Position numbers and translations under genes: made by a program. Below are positions 43,701 to 56,253 of a DNA stretch of 64,000 bases, piece by piece. The DNA lies in contig RQTK01000161.1 of assembly GCA_003991915.1 (NCBI GenBank), positions 473,891 to 537,890 on the forward strand, in the 5' to 3' direction. Positions within the stretch are counted from its first letter, which is position 1. Each line of letters begins with the position of its first letter. Source of the stretch: Elysia chlorotica (lineage: Eukaryota; Mollusca; Gastropoda; Plakobranchidae). Below the pieces are notes generated by a model. The model saw nothing but the letters and a program-made list of their open reading frames with translations, was not told the origin of the DNA and made no database searches.

Positions 43701-46700
43701 GCCGGAAACATTTTTTACTTTTATTTGATGATTTTTTCTTTTTGCTAAATAAATGTGACATTGTGTTCTGAAATGTCTGAAATTTATGAAACAAAGAGTC
43801 TTGTTAGTCACGAAAATGAGCGACGCAAAATATCGAGAATCTCCCGAACTTGGCAAAATCCAACCAAATTTCCCAAAAACCGAACAAACTGTCCGAAATA
43901 CGATATAATGAGATACATTTATTACTCATCTCTGGAAATTAACGGAAATTTGAATTAAATATTGCTGCTTTACGGCAATTACCGATGTTTGACAAGGGTC
44001 ACCATCAACACAAAGGAAATTCATGGTGTTTTTTTTTTTTTACTTTGTTAACTATCTGAAGCAACAACTTTAAAGTTTAAATATATTTTTTCACAAAACT
44101 GACAACACAGCATAAAGAAATGCACATGAACAGTTACAACTAAAAATAATAACCATAAGTGTGTACATAAAGTCACAAATCCGTTCTCTGTAAAGAATAT
44201 GCTATTTTATAAAAACCATGGCGTCCGCACACATACAACAAAATGTCCTCTTTGTCATGTTCCAACTTCTGATCCTGTCAGTCCTTGACTACGGTTTGGG
44301 ATGTCTCACCCTGTCTGAAGCAAATTTGCTAAAACTGGAAAGATTGCAGAATGAGGCAATGCGGGCAGTCCTAGGATGTACTAGGGACACACATATCATC
44401 TGTATGCGTTTTCTGTTGGACCTGAGCAGTGTTAGAATCCGTCACAAGTTGGCGCAAGCAAAGACTTACCTGCGAGTCATGGAAAACCCACACCACCCAT
44501 TGTACCCAAGTCTGCTCACACAGAAAGGCACCCGCATAAAAAGAGGAAAGTCTTGGATGGCAGAGGCAGAGGATTCCATCAAACTGGTGTGTCCCATTGA
44601 AGACATCATTGATGGCAGAGAATGGATAAAGACCGGCCCTGAACAGACGGCTTTGACAAAGGTCATCATCACTATGGGCAGAGATAGGAGGGAGTGTGCA
44701 GCAGCGGTCACTGAACAGGACATACGACAGCTCATCCATGACAACTCCAAGAGACATGATCCGATTATATACACAGATGGATCAGTAAAAAGGGGAATCC
44801 AAAGTGGATGGGGTTTTGTCTGTTACAGTGAGAATAGGGTAATTCATGAGGGCAGCTGCCACAACCACGTCCAGTATGAAGATGGAAATAGAGGCCATTA
44901 CAAAGGCGTTGGAATGGATCAAGCTTACACGACCAACCACGACACACGCCGTGTTCCTCACTGATTCGCAGAGCGCCTTAAAGAAGATAGAGTGCGGGTT
45001 CATGAGGATGGAATGGATGACAGCCATCAGACCCACTGCAATCAGTTCAATCACATGGATCTTCTGCCCTGGTCATGCGGGGGTCAAGGGAAATGAGAGA
45101 GCAGACAAGCTGGCCGGGAATGCCACGGTGAATGGCACCCTCAGATTGGATAAGCAGGAAGTGCTAAAGGCTCTCTCTGAGCACTTGAGGAATGCAGAGG
45201 ACACAGCGGCAGAGGACCAGCAAGCCATCAAGAGGATGATTGAATTGGGGGTCAGGAAAGGAGAGGGACGTGGAAGACAGCTCGTTGGGAAAGATCGCAG
45301 AGTACACAACCAAGTCTTGACGGGGACTGTCAGTTTGGACACACTTCGTTGCGTGTTGCAGAGGGGAGCGGAGCACGTATGGGGTTGCCCGTTGTGCAAG
45401 GATGCTGTTCCATAGGACAAGTAAACAAGTTTTAATGGGTTTTAGTGTGTCAGTTATGTATATTACGCCGATCTTAAACCTAAATCTATGACAATGACCC
45501 GGTTTTTAATGGACTCAACATCGCCATTCATCCCCAGTAACACCCATGTATTTGGTATGATTACAACCGTCTTTTTATAGACTGCACTCTGGTTGATTCA
45601 CATTAAATATCTGGACCACTCCTGGCCAATCAAAACCACGATTTTCAACACTATGTCAGCTGACGAGTCTAGGATGTAAACAAAGATTGAAAAGTTGGGG
45701 GACTCTAGATATCGATAGTTACCATCAAGTCTAATCCTTTTGTGTTCTGCATATACACTTCAACATCCTTCTGTTTCCTTCACCCGCCAGTCTCTTTCAA
45801 TCCCTTCTCTCATTCCTTTTCTTTCAATATTCATTACTGGACCTTTTTCACTTTTAGTTTCATGTTTATTCCAATTCTTTGGCAAAAATAAATGAAAGTT
45901 GATTCCTGTCTGTTTTCTCTCCATCTCTAGATTCTATGCTTCTCAATGGTTCGTTTTCCTACCCCTCCCTATCTCTTTCTCTCACTCTGTCTCTATGTAT
46001 CTATCTTACACCATATAATTTTATTGTTTCTTCTTTTTTTTTTCAATTTACAGTCATGACCGTTTTAGATGCATATATCTAATATAGATCTAGCTTAACA
46101 ATCAGGTTTGGATCTGCTAGCTGGATCTAGATCTAGCATCTAGCTGTGCATCAATGTAGATCTAAATCTATTCTGAAATCTAGATCTAAGAATGGTATGG
46201 GGTTAATTTATACTTAGAATTGATCTTAAAATAATTTTCAGGTAAAAATAATAGCAATCACACTGAGAGAAACGTTTATCAAAGGATAAGAGAGGATCAT
46301 GGAATCAACCCACTTGAACTTAAACACAGCCACTCGTTGCATTGATTTAGTAATAGTATCTCGTAGCGGTGCAAACTTGTGATAATTGTACAGAATCTTG
46401 CACATTATACGTTTAAAGTAATAGAAAAATAGTTTACCATTTGAAACAACACAGTAGTATAGCATAAAAACGACCGTTGCTAAAGTCATTACGATTTTAT
46501 ACCACTAAACTTTCAACTGCGTTTTTCTCGCATTTATGAAATCCGACCCTCACATGAACCCGTTTTTTAAATAGCTTTAACTTTTTTTTTAAATAAAGAT
46601 ATTTTGAAACTTTTTTCACCACTTTAAAGCTTCAAATCTAGCGCGGCGCCTAGCAGGACAATAGCTTGGCATCACATTTAGACCCCAGTGTGCCAGTTAT

Positions 46701-49700
46701 GTAGATCTAGAAAGAAGTGACGTCACACACCCATTCTGTCGACTATGAGCTGCTGCCTGCTGGTCGTGTTCTAGACGGCTATGCTTAATGCACAGGCACA
46801 TATGTCTATTGATAGCACGGCGGAGATTGAATTTTGGGCTTTCCAGTAGTATCAGTATGTCAAAATGTATAAATGCAGCAAAATGTCTCATTTGGTGACG
46901 TCGCCACAAATATATTTTTTAGCAATTGAAATTATCTGTCTCTCACACTCGCTTGCTCTGTCTCTGTCTTTCGCTGTCTTTCTCTTTCTCTCTCCACAGG
47001 TTACTCCAATGTAATCGAATTTCGCCCACCCATTTGATCGCCCACAAGTTAGGGACCACAAAACTCAAGGAGTGCCATATTTTGTATATAATGACATATT
47101 TTTCAGCATTGTTGGGCCTTATGCTGATCTTTTTATTCAGTCTTTTGTAGAATTATTTTGAGTGTTAGTGATTGTTATTTTGCCTTGGACTTAGAACTGG
47201 ATCTAGATCTAGCTTTTATTTTTATTTTCATGAACAGAACCTGCACCCAAAGAGGTGAAGAAGTCTGCTCCTCCTAAAGCTTCAAGTGGTGGAGTCGTTA
47301 AGGCTAAAGAAAAGGCTCTTAAGGCAAAGAAAAATGTTGTGAGAGGTCGCCACGACAAAAAGAACAGAAAAGTACGCACCAGCGTTCATTTCCGCAGACC
47401 AAAAACTTTGAAGCTTCCAAGGAACCCTAAATACCCTCGAAAGAGTGTGAATAGAACCAATAAGTAAGTCGACTTAAGTAATTCATGTAAATGTGAAAAT
47501 GTTGTGTTACTATTCACTTTGCTGGATTCTTTTGAATAAAATAGTTAGCCTACACGGAGGTGGTGCAAACTTTCAAGTTGTATTTGAGATGTGTTCATAA
47601 ATTCTTGTTTTTAGTTAGCCTACAGGTATTTTTTGTGTATTGATTGAGTTAGAAAAGCAAATATGAAAGTTCTGTTTTTTTGTTTTTTTTAAATGTGCCG
47701 CCCTTGTCTATTTACGGATGAACCAATTTTCCCCGTTTTTAGATACCTTATTGCAGACCTGCCAACATTACGCTTCAAATTACGCTTTACGCCCGGCCCT
47801 TGTCATATATTACGCCGAGTTGAAAATAGTACAATCTATAACCTTAACTTCTAGCCACTGGTTCAGATATGGCCCAAGAAAGTAGACTTCATACACACTA
47901 TCGATATTACCTATTCGATTATTAGGTACTTTCGTTTTCACTTTTTCAATACAATTACTATTACCACTAGTTTTATAGTTTGATTTACCTCATATCGAGA
48001 TAGTCAGCTGTATGTATAATAGCGTCCGGTATTTATTTTTCGTTTGGGTTGTGTTTAATAGTGTAAAGCAAAGTTGATGCATCGCAAAGCATCAATTTGC
48101 ATTGATCAATGTTTTGACCGTGACCATTGTAAGTTAAAGAAGTAGGGACTCGCCATTGTATTTCATATAAGCTTTCAGTTAAACGTGATGTGGGCTAGAT
48201 TGAGGTTCTTAGTACCTAACACTGGAAAAGTATATCACTGGTAGTAGTAATCAGTCACGGTGCTTCATGTTCCTGTGGTCTATGATCCGACTCTATGTCA
48301 CTGGTGCTTGTGATCAGTGCATAGTGATGTGCATGTTGCGCACACATGCAAGCGATAAGGTACCTTGAAAGTAGTGACCCCGCCTCAGATTTTAGAGTGT
48401 GGCCCTTTTATGCTCGCAATAATATGAGGTAGGGATGCAGAAGCCACCAATCTGCATCAAAGGTTGCCTTTCTTGTTTATCCATCGCTTCATGACACATG
48501 GCAGGTTGGACTTCACACGCCCCTGTCTGCGTATAATATAAATACATGTAATGACCGTAGCCTAGTTGTCGGCAGATAGATCTAAACCTTTCCCTATTAA
48601 ATCAAAGATTTTCATGCAACTGGGCTACGCAGCCGAGAAAATCAGAGACGTAGAACTATGCACAGCTTTAAAAAAAAAAAGATGTTCTGTTCTAAATTTT
48701 CAGTTCTCTAAAAGGTATTTTACTCAAAGGGAATTTGAGGTTTTCATTTTTCAGCTTTATTTCATTATAACTTCTATTATAACATTCTAAACGACACAAC
48801 CATAAATAGCATAAGATACGATTCAATTAAACGGAATGATCAAACATTGCATACCTTAAACATACGGAATAGCCAATTACTTTGTGCAGTGGCGTCGGCG
48901 TCGCCTGGCCTAGGGCTTGGGCGAGTTTGGCAGATTTGTTACACATGCAATAAACATTCTAATTACACTTATTCCTAATACAAGTTAATACAACTATTGG
49001 TTAAGTTTAATAATATGAATCAGTCCACTCCAACGATACTTACTTATTGTAATTTAACTAGGAGCACTCACTTTGTAGAAAGGTGTAATAAAACACCAAA
49101 AGGCTGCTGCACTGCCCTCTTCACTGCATTTGATTAAGTTTTTATTGCCGAATAAATGAACAGTTAGTTTTTCTTAATCTGTTAGTCAGAAAAATTCTAT
49201 AAACAATGACGTAGTCAATCAGCACATTTTTTCCTGTAGCTCAGCGCGCCATTAAAGCAAAAAATTGGCCAATTGAAACCACTTAACTCTATTCGTAAAA
49301 TGCGTCTAATAAAACAATAGAGCGATACCTTTTTACACAGAGTATCGCTTAAATTTATTCGATGCGCCCAGGCGGACTCGTAGGGCTGGTCAGGGTGGCA
49401 TGCTGCACCTGTGTAGCACGCCACCCTGACCAACCCGCCAGGGCTACTCAGAGTTCACCTGGCGGCGCCAAAAATGCGTAACCTTTCAGTCGGACTTCAG
49501 AGACGAAAAATGTGATGGGGGCCAGCCCACAAAGGCTGCCAGTTGTGCCTAGATGCGATTAGCGAGCAAAATGTGTATTTTTGGACATAAAATCCCACTC
49601 AAATGCTAATTTAATGCCATTTTATCATTTTTTACATTGAAAACATCTGACAGATTCTACCATTACCGTTAAAACCCTGAATGTAGTTTAGATTTAGATC

Positions 49701-52700
49701 TAATCTAGATAAAGCCTCCGTACTCTAGATCTAGATTATAGGTAGATCTTACAAAGAGATTCAGCCAGCCCTAGGAATGGAGTGCTTCTCTAGTTCTCCG
49801 AAAATAGAGTACAACAAAATTAAGATAAATACTTCAATAAGATTTTTTCTATCCCATAGATTTTTGTTTTACACTAAGAGATTTTATCGGCACTTGCTCA
49901 ACAAAAAAAAAAAACACGAAACTGCCGCAACATTGGATGGTCGAGTTTTTTTTTTTTAACGAATGGAGACAGTTTATAAAACAAAACAATCTTTTTAATT
50001 TTTCAACAAAACATTGACTTACAATGTATACTATCTGTATAAAGAACGTAGTTATTTTTGATTGATATTATAACAGTTGATTTAAGACAGTGCGTTCGAG
50101 ATGACAAAACTTGCCTTTTCTACGATTTCATTTCAAATTTACAAGCATTAAATGATAAAAAGCAGGGAATCTATTGTTTAATTATCGTAGAGCTTGTTAT
50201 GAGGAATAAAAAGACATGCTTTCCGTGCATGTAGATTACTACATGTCTCCTGTTATTTTTTTTAATGATTTTTTGAAAATTGGGCAATTGGCCTGTTTTT
50301 GACCCCCTTGAGAAAAAGTGTAAAAAACGAATTTGCTCGGGCTTTGAGTGGATAAAAATATGTTTGTTTCTAACTTAAAACGCTTGAAAAAAATATGAGC
50401 GTAATCGCCAATCAGTATAGAGTGTGTAACAAAAAAATTATCAATCTTGAGTGTGTAGTTTTTTTCCCATGAAGCTCCGAACTTGGTTCATTGTCCAGTT
50501 GCGGAATGAGTGTGCTTTTTGAAATTTTGTAAATTGCGTAACTTCTTTCAAAATCAAGCTATATAGTTGAATTTGATGTCATAATTCTTAGAATCAAAAG
50601 ATCTATCCATATCAATAAAAATTGGAAGTCTAAATAAAATTTTTAATTTTAGTTTACATTACCTACTGAGTTTTATCGATTTATATTCAACTTGTATCTG
50701 ATATGTCAATTTTTAATCTGCTTTTGATCCTTGTTAATGTACAAGCATGTTTGTTCTTCTGCAATCAGGTTGGATCAGTATGCTTTAATCAAGTATCCTC
50801 TGACTACTGAGTCTGCCATGAAGAAAATTGAAGACAACAACACCTTGGTCTTTATTGTGGACAAGCGTGCTAACAAACCTATGATCAAGCAGGCTGTTAA
50901 AAAATTATACAATATTGACGTTGCAAAGGTCAATACCCTTATCAGGTAAGCGAGGATATTTCCATGGGTGGGTGAGTGCCGGCCTATATTATGAATATGA
51001 CCCATTGGATACTATTAGAATGGTATTAAACTCTCCATTTACAAACCCAATCTGTCTTTGAACCCGCTCGCTCTATGAAATATAATTCTTTCTCTTAAAT
51101 TAATCTTACCCACCCGCTTTTGGCTTCGTCTAAGAACCCCTATTGAGAAAGCCTGGATATAAATTTTGAAAAAATTTCAAGCTGACATATGTTGCTACTA
51201 TCCCCAGCATGGTGATTATTTCTATATTGATCTAAGACTGATAGTGTATCTGAATAGACACGATTAGATGGGTCAAAGGATCTTTTAAATCATTGCATAT
51301 ACCCACTTTTTACCAGCCTTTTTATGCTTCTGCCACTCAAGGAGGTGAGTCAGCGCTGCTACTAGTTTTATGTATAGTCCTGGGACATCATGGGCACAAT
51401 ATAGCCACTACAGTGCTGTCGTGCCGTAAAAACAAACGTACTCAGGTGCGGCGTGCTCTACTCATTCGGGCCACGGCGACAAATCCTGTTCACTTTAGTT
51501 TGTGAGCAGCGAGCTCTAAGCCGTAAATCTTGCAGCCTTATCTGACAGCTCACCACGGGTGGGCAAGCACCGTCTCTGGTCAGAAATTTTACCTGCGCGG
51601 TAGGGAAAGGCATGCGGACGGAATGCGTGCAATGCGATTGATACCCTTTTTTAAACAGAAAATCACACTACTTGCAATAGAATAATCTTTTTTTGAAGGA
51701 TATATTTAAAAAGACAAGCCAATGTGCATCATTCTGTTCGAAGAAAGTGGAAAAATACATACATTATGACCAAAAAAAAATAAAGTTTGAAATGACTCAG
51801 TTCGTGAAAGAAACTTCAGCATTAAAAGTTGACCATAAAAATGCCTAAAATTTCGCATGATAAAAGACATTGGTTTACTGAAAAAGTCTCTGTTTTCAGA
51901 TTCTGCTGCACGCCTGGGGTTCACTAGATAAAGGGTCATAAACATGACAAGTCACTCGCACTCTCAGTAATCTTCTCGTTCTGGACCTAATAAATGATAA
52001 CTGATCGGCGTAGAGGATTTTATTCATCAGTGGGATAGCCATATATATCAAAAATATTATGTTAAGACAGTGTAGCAAATGCTAATCCCACTCCTCCTTA
52101 TTATTTTTTCTTCTTCATCTTCTTCTTCTTCTTCTTCTTCTTCTTCTTCTTCTTCTTCTTCTTCTTCTTCTTCTTCTTCTTCGCCGTCGTCGTCTTCACC
52201 TTCTTCTTCTTTGCCATTTTATTCCAACAATGGATAATTATCATGTATCGTAGAAATAATTAAAGTACTGAACAAATCCGTATCGTTTTACCTTATTTAT
52301 TCTATATTAAAATCAGAATAAAATATACAAATATCATAGCACGCTTTCAACAAAATGGAACACTACATTTTAGCCACCCATGTGCAGCAGACAAAATTTA
52401 TATCTTTGTAAACTAGAAAAATAAACAATTCTGTTAAAGCAAAAATATACTTTCTCTATGGTGGAAAAGTAGTTAAAAACTTAAATTAAAAATAACAATC
52501 CTAGTAATAATTCCGGATTTCCATCAACCAATTAAAGCTGTTATAGTATTAGACAGGATGTACCTATCTCTATAAAATTTAGTTCCTCGGAAATGTTCAT
52601 ATTTGGAGAAATAACGTATAAAAAGAAAATAATGATTTAATCAGCATGGTTTAAACTGCGCGAAAAACAAAGTGTTGAGTTTTGAAAAATTTTCCATAAA

Positions 52701-55461
52701 AATGCGCTCAGTCAATAGGCCGGTACCTGCATCAGGTGAAAAGCCATTAACCCCCCGATGACCCCTCGTGAGACGGTAGTCGTCGCTGGCCTGTCAGGTG
52801 TCTGCTTTTTTATTGCTCAAAACTAAAGTGAACGGAATCGGTGCATTTTCGCCGCTGTGGGGCCACTATCAATGAGTAAACGGTTTTCCCGTGTCATTTT
52901 ACAACCTTCTGTACTCTTATATTAGATAGTACATGTCTGTCTGCTTCTTAAATACATGTTGAATCTACATTTTAAAAAGTATAAAACACTTTCTAAATTA
53001 TATAAAATCCAGATTGTAAACTGTTGTGTTTTTTTTGGTTTTTTTTTCTCCAATTTGTTGGGTGTGGTTTTTCCCAATTAAAAATGGAGTCCAAATCAAG
53101 CAAACCTTTTTGCATGTTTCCATAGCTGTATTTTTCAATTATGTTGAATCCAGCATTACCGAACAACTATTTGAGGTTTAAAGTATTACATTTTTTATTA
53201 CAGACCTGACTGTGAGAAGAAAGCTTACGTCAGACTCGCCTCGGACCATGATGGGTTGGATGTTGCAAACAAGGTATGTTGTTCTCACTTTTCTTTTGTA
53301 ATCACCGATACAATAATTGTGGTTTGTCTTTTGGGCTTTCCGTTATTCAATGGAAATTAAACGAGTAGCCAGTAGTAAATGGAGATACATTGTGAAAAGG
53401 TATTTTACATGGGCTAGAACATGAAATGAATAATGAAGTGTGATATTGTGGATAATTTCGTAGTATTGGTCTTGGGTACAAAATGCAAAATAAACTCACC
53501 AGGCCCTGGTCACTTTACAGTCGACTGTTTCCTTAAAAAATGACTTGAGCTACGTCTTGTTTGTGCATTCTACCCTTGATATAGATCAATTCTCAGGTAT
53601 CAATTAGATCAGAATGTAGATTTACATCTAGATCAGGATTCAACATCAAAAGTTCAAAAGTCCAGTATCAAATCGGGTATCTCCATAAATCTCAGAGATT
53701 GGCAGAAGCAGCCGAGAAAACCTTATCTCTAAATGATTCACAAAGCTATCTCAAACATACACTGGACCAGGGCCAGGCTGCTATAAGCATACTGATACAG
53801 TTTGAGGCAGGGGCTGGGTAAAGAAAAGTTGAGCCATTCTTTGTGTGCTCATTAAGTGACTTAAAGTCTGAACAAACCTGATCTCTTTAAACTAAAAATG
53901 TTTCAAATTATTAGACAAGGAAAAAATAAAACTTTTTATACTTAAGGGACATTGCATTCTTATTTTGGATCAAACATAGCTCCACAAACTGCTTTGATTT
54001 GAATCTCAAAGGATTATGATTAAAATTTACCATTTGCATAGTGGAAATCGTAACTGATAAGCTTAAATTGACGGTATGCAACTGTTTTTACGACGCTCGC
54101 GTAGAGATAAGTTAAGCTAGGCTAAGCAGATGGACACATCCCAAACACTACACACACACACACACTTTGTTGCTGATTAGGCTACATTAGATCTAGGCTT
54201 ATATATCATATACATTATGTAATTTTCATTAATAATAACGCTAATTATAATCTAGACTCGTTTGCGGCAGTTAAAGACACGAATTTACTGGAATAAAATT
54301 ATCCACACAAAAACAACTTAATATCATGTAGTGTTTAATGTATCGAATAAATTTAAGAGAGGCTCATTGTAAAAACGTATCGCTTTATGGTTTTATTAGA
54401 CGCATTTTACGAATAGAGATGAGTGATTTAAATTGGCTCATTTGTTGCTTTTATGGCGCGCTGAGAATATACAGGAAAAACAATGCTCTGGCTACGTTAT
54501 TGTTTATAAAGTTTTTCGAACTTAGAGATTAAGAAAAACTAAAGGATACCAGTTGCATCGAACTTAGCCGGCTGAGAGCTCCTTACGATAGCATTTACTA
54601 AGATGACTGTTTATATATTCGGCAACATAAACATATCAAATACACTGAATAGTGCAGTGCGGCAGCCTTTTTGTGTTTTTACACCTTTCAACAAAGTGCT
54701 TCTTGTTAAATTTACACCAATACTGACCCTGTAGTGAATCAACGAAGGCCAGTTATTTGCATCAATTTAGGACTCCCATGTTCACAATTTAAATACATCA
54801 AAGAAAACATTATTTTCTTTATAATTGTTCAGAGCAGTAGACAGTTTTCTTTTAAACATTTTACAGGAAAGCATGGTAAATTTTAATCATAATCCTTTGA
54901 GATTCAAATCAAAGCAGTTTGTGGAGCTATGTTTGATCCAAAATAAGAATGCAATGTCCCTTAAGTATAAAAAGGTGTGCCGCGCCTCAAATCTTAATCA
55001 GGGGGGAGGGATAATGTGATTCATTGCTGCAACAAAATCTCATCATCATCGTTTTAACGAGCTTTACTGGGTAAGTGGTTCCCAGACTTTGAATGGGGTC
55101 ATTTATTTATTGCTGTTATGATGGTGTAGAAAAGCAAATTAAATTCAAGTCGTGAGCAGTTTTTGTATGGCTTATAAAAAGATTCAGGGATAGACCAGAC
55201 ATGGGTCTTTTTCTAAAATTATTGTTGACAAAAATGGCCGATTCCAAATCCCTTGTATGTCAATTTTTTTGTACTGGTGTTATTGAATCGTTTGTTTTGA
55301 CGAGGTCTACATTACCTGGAAATTCAGATCCATTTTATTTAATAAGAGAGGTAAGGCCTATACCTGGCATGGTTCAAATTCTTTTATTGATTTTGTTTTT
55401 TTCCTTGCATGTGTAACATATTTTTTTCTTTTCTTTTTTTTTTCAGATTGGCATCATCTAA
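40708..55461 (+). CDS. RPL23A: Ribosomal protein L23A (uL23), 5 coding exons, 173 aa
   Basis: A protein of the large cytosolic ribosomal subunit. The uL23 family sits at the peptide tunnel exit, where it contacts rRNA and the signal recognition particle. Exons join at 40708-40741, 47238-47463, 50769-50945, 53204-53273 and 55447-55461; GT-AG introns and phases (1, 2, 2, 0) give 522 nt ending TAA. The N-terminus (MAPKGKK, then Ala/Lys-rich with [12 protein letters not shown]) is the eukaryote-specific importin-binding/rRNA tail. The globular domain begins near [19 protein letters not shown] and includes [40 protein letters not shown] and the C-terminal DVANKIGII. At 173 aa it is somewhat longer than human (156) because of the N-terminal tail. 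Introns 1-4 are 6.5, 3.3, 2.3 and 2.2 kb and contain a LINE fragment and other repeats. Exon 4 is duplicated downstream of the gene. Confidence 0.97.
40742..44214. other. RPL23A intron 1, left part
   Basis: No exon or known repeat recognised. A short word at 41341-41362 (GCCACCAAATGAGACATTT) recurs inverted near 46880. The block 43020-43380 is relatively rich in CpG but shows no gene. Confidence 0.4.
44215..45415 (+). mobile_element. 5'-truncated non-LTR retrotransposon: RT C-terminus plus RNase H
   Basis: The frame from 44218 reads the RT thumb/connection region ([34 protein letters not shown]) and enters an RNase H domain at YTDGSVKRG (about 44770). A single frameshift near 44850-44865 moves the frame, which then continues with METE-type [14 protein letters not shown] (catalytic Glu), LTDSQSAL (catalytic Asp) and [19 protein letters not shown] (catalytic His/Asp), ending CPLCKDAVP and TAG at 45413-45415. 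All RNase H active-site residues remain, so decay is slight apart from truncation and the frameshift. RNase H after RT places it with I/Jockey-type LINEs. It lies in RPL23A intron 1 in gene orientation. Confidence 0.92.
45416..47237. other. RPL23A intron 1, right part
   Basis: It includes pyrimidine-rich tracts (about 45760-46050, 46935-47000) and AGATCT-rich runs (about 46085-46190, 47195-47215). No exon recognised. Confidence 0.4.
47238..47463 (+). CDS. RPL23A: RPL23A exon 2
   Basis: Acceptor ttcatgaacag, donor AATAA|GTAAGT; 226 nt. It encodes the Lys/Ala-rich tail and [20 protein letters not shown] at the start of the globular domain. Confidence 0.95.
47464..48643. other. RPL23A intron 2, left part
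   Basis: No exon or repeat family recognised. I looked for C/D-box snoRNAs, which reside in vertebrate RPL23A introns, and saw no convincing box pair. Confidence 0.4.
48644..49365 (+). repeat. Dispersed repeat R3, copy 1
   Basis: Aligns with 59629-60310 in the same orientation (CACAGCTTTAAAAAA, AAAGGGAATTTGAGGTTTTC, GACACAACCATAAATAGCA, AGGCTGCTGCACTGC, TTTTTATTGCCGAATAAAT). Its right part (49190-49365) aligns with the reverse complement of 54336-54520 (CAGCGCGCCAT.AAAGCAA, TTCGTAAAATGCGTCTAATA). No coding capacity. Confidence 0.85.
49372..49440. repeat. Strong hairpin-forming inverted repeat
   Basis: GGTCAGGGTGGC…TGCT pairs with AGCA.GCCACCCTGACC around CGCACCTG-type loop sequence, and the outer GGCGG/CCGCC ends also pair. 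It directly follows repeat R3 copy 1 and precedes ACTCAGAGTTCACCTGGCGG, a word also found next to R3 copy 3 (about 59388-59408). Confidence 0.8.
49500..50768. other. RPL23A intron 2, right part
   Basis: AT-rich, with no exon or repeat recognised apart from AGATCT runs at about 49690-49740. Confidence 0.4.
50769..50945 (+). CDS. RPL23A: RPL23A exon 3
   Basis: Acceptor tctgcaatcag, donor ATCAG|GTAAGC; 177 nt. It encodes [20 protein letters not shown] through VAKVNTLI, the core uL23 fold. Confidence 0.96.
51294..51436 (+). mobile_element. SINE-like repeat family B, copy 1
   Basis: Shares with 62136-62309 the segments TTTTTATGCTT…ACT.A, CAGCGCTGCTAC and the tail TAGTGCTG.CGTGCCGTAAAA. It ends in the same tail type as SINE family A (CACAATATAGCC…AGTGCTG). 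Head promoter boxes are not clear. Confidence 0.65.
52109..52210. repeat. (CTT)n microsatellite
   Basis: CTT array with a CGCCGTCGTCGTC interruption near 52182-52195, in RPL23A intron 3. Confidence 0.95.
53105..53676 (+). repeat. 572-bp direct duplication, copy 1 (contains RPL23A exon 4)
   Basis: Identical base for base to 56254-56825 (offset 3149, no indels or mismatches seen). It includes 99 bp of intron 3, all of exon 4 and 403 bp of intron 4. Sequence on both sides is unrelated between copies. Confidence 0.95.
53204..53273 (+). CDS. RPL23A: RPL23A exon 4
   Basis: Acceptor tttttattacag, donor AACAAG|GTATGT; 70 nt, in phase 2 and out phase 0. It encodes [20 protein letters not shown] and ANK. 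Confidence 0.95.
54330..54805 (-). repeat. Dispersed repeat R3, copy 2 (inverted)
   Basis: The reverse complement aligns to the right halves of the other copies (CAGCGCGCCATAAAAGCAA, CTTACGATAGCATTTACTAA against 60300, GAACATGGGAGTCCTAAATT against 60120). It lies in RPL23A intron 4, opposite in orientation to copy 1 in intron 2. Confidence 0.83.
55447..55461 (+). CDS. RPL23A: RPL23A exon 5 (IGII and stop)
   Basis: A 15-nt terminal coding exon, ATTGGCATCATCTAA, after a long pyrimidine tract and tttcag. The IGII ending is that of the animal protein. Confidence 0.93.
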   Translation: MGII

Positions 55462-55479
55462 ACAGGAGTGTTTTATCTC

Positions 55480-55485
55480 AATAAA
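55480..55485 (+). promoter_or_regulatory. RPL23A: Polyadenylation signal AATAAA of RPL23A
   Basis: Canonical hexamer 19 nt after the stop codon, giving the very short 3' UTR usual for ribosomal protein genes. Confidence 0.8.
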
Positions 55486-55499
55486 TGTTTATAAAAAAT

Positions 55500-56253
55500 T
55501 TTGACTGTTTCCTTCCTGTATGCGTGCATGGTTCAGTCGTTGGGTAGTTATTATCTGTCATAATGTGTAACTTGTTTACTATTGACTTAAAAAAATTAAT
55601 AAGTATTGAGCTCGAGTAGTAATGCAACTATATAGTGGTAATGTTAATTTTTTTTTTTTTAATCAACAAATACTTGTATGGGAAAATATTCATAAAGCAT
55701 TCGCGAACATTTTAACGTTTGATGGTATCTCTATCTGGCACAAGGTCATGTCGCACCATAATCTTATGTGCAGTTGAAACTTCACAATTGGAATTGCTTA
55801 GTAAACATGAACCACAAAATTAAAATAATAGATAATTTAACCTTTTGTGAGAAACAAAACTGCATTAATGATAATTTCCTATGGTTTTTTTTATAGCAAG
55901 CTTCTTCCAACCCCATTTCTTTAAAAGACATGTCTTGGGCAGCAATGAGCATTGAATTCAGCTTGACGAGTTAGTAGTACTTTTGTACTATTGATGGTGT
56001 GAGCTTAGAATTAAGAGAATCACACCAGAAAAACTTCCAATTATGAGTCTCATTGTAATAGATAAAATAATTTTCTCGCAAAATTCGGTTTATCAGAATT
56101 TCGAATTATCAGACTTTGTTTTATGAGGTTTCCACTGTAAAGCGTAATGTAAACATACAAAAAATTTTTTATTATCATAATGATTATACATGTACAACTA
56201 CACAGAAAAAAACGAAAAAAGACTAAAAATGGACCTCTGCATATTGTCGCAAT
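55500..56253. other. Intergenic stretch after RPL23A
   Basis: AT-rich, nothing recognised; it separates the true end of RPL23A from the duplicated exon block. Confidence 0.45.

Noticed and set aside
44371..45420. Antisense frames of 70-128 codons opposite the LINE fragment
   Set aside because: The + strand frame carries RT/RNase H motifs; the opposite frames have none and mirror its codon pattern.
47255..47467. A stand-alone 70-codon basic protein
   Set aside because: It is RPL23A exon 2 read through its donor site.
47464..55446. C/D-box snoRNAs in RPL23A introns, as known in vertebrates
   Set aside because: By-eye search found no convincing RTGATGA/CTGA pair with terminal stem; a covariance-model scan would be needed to exclude them.
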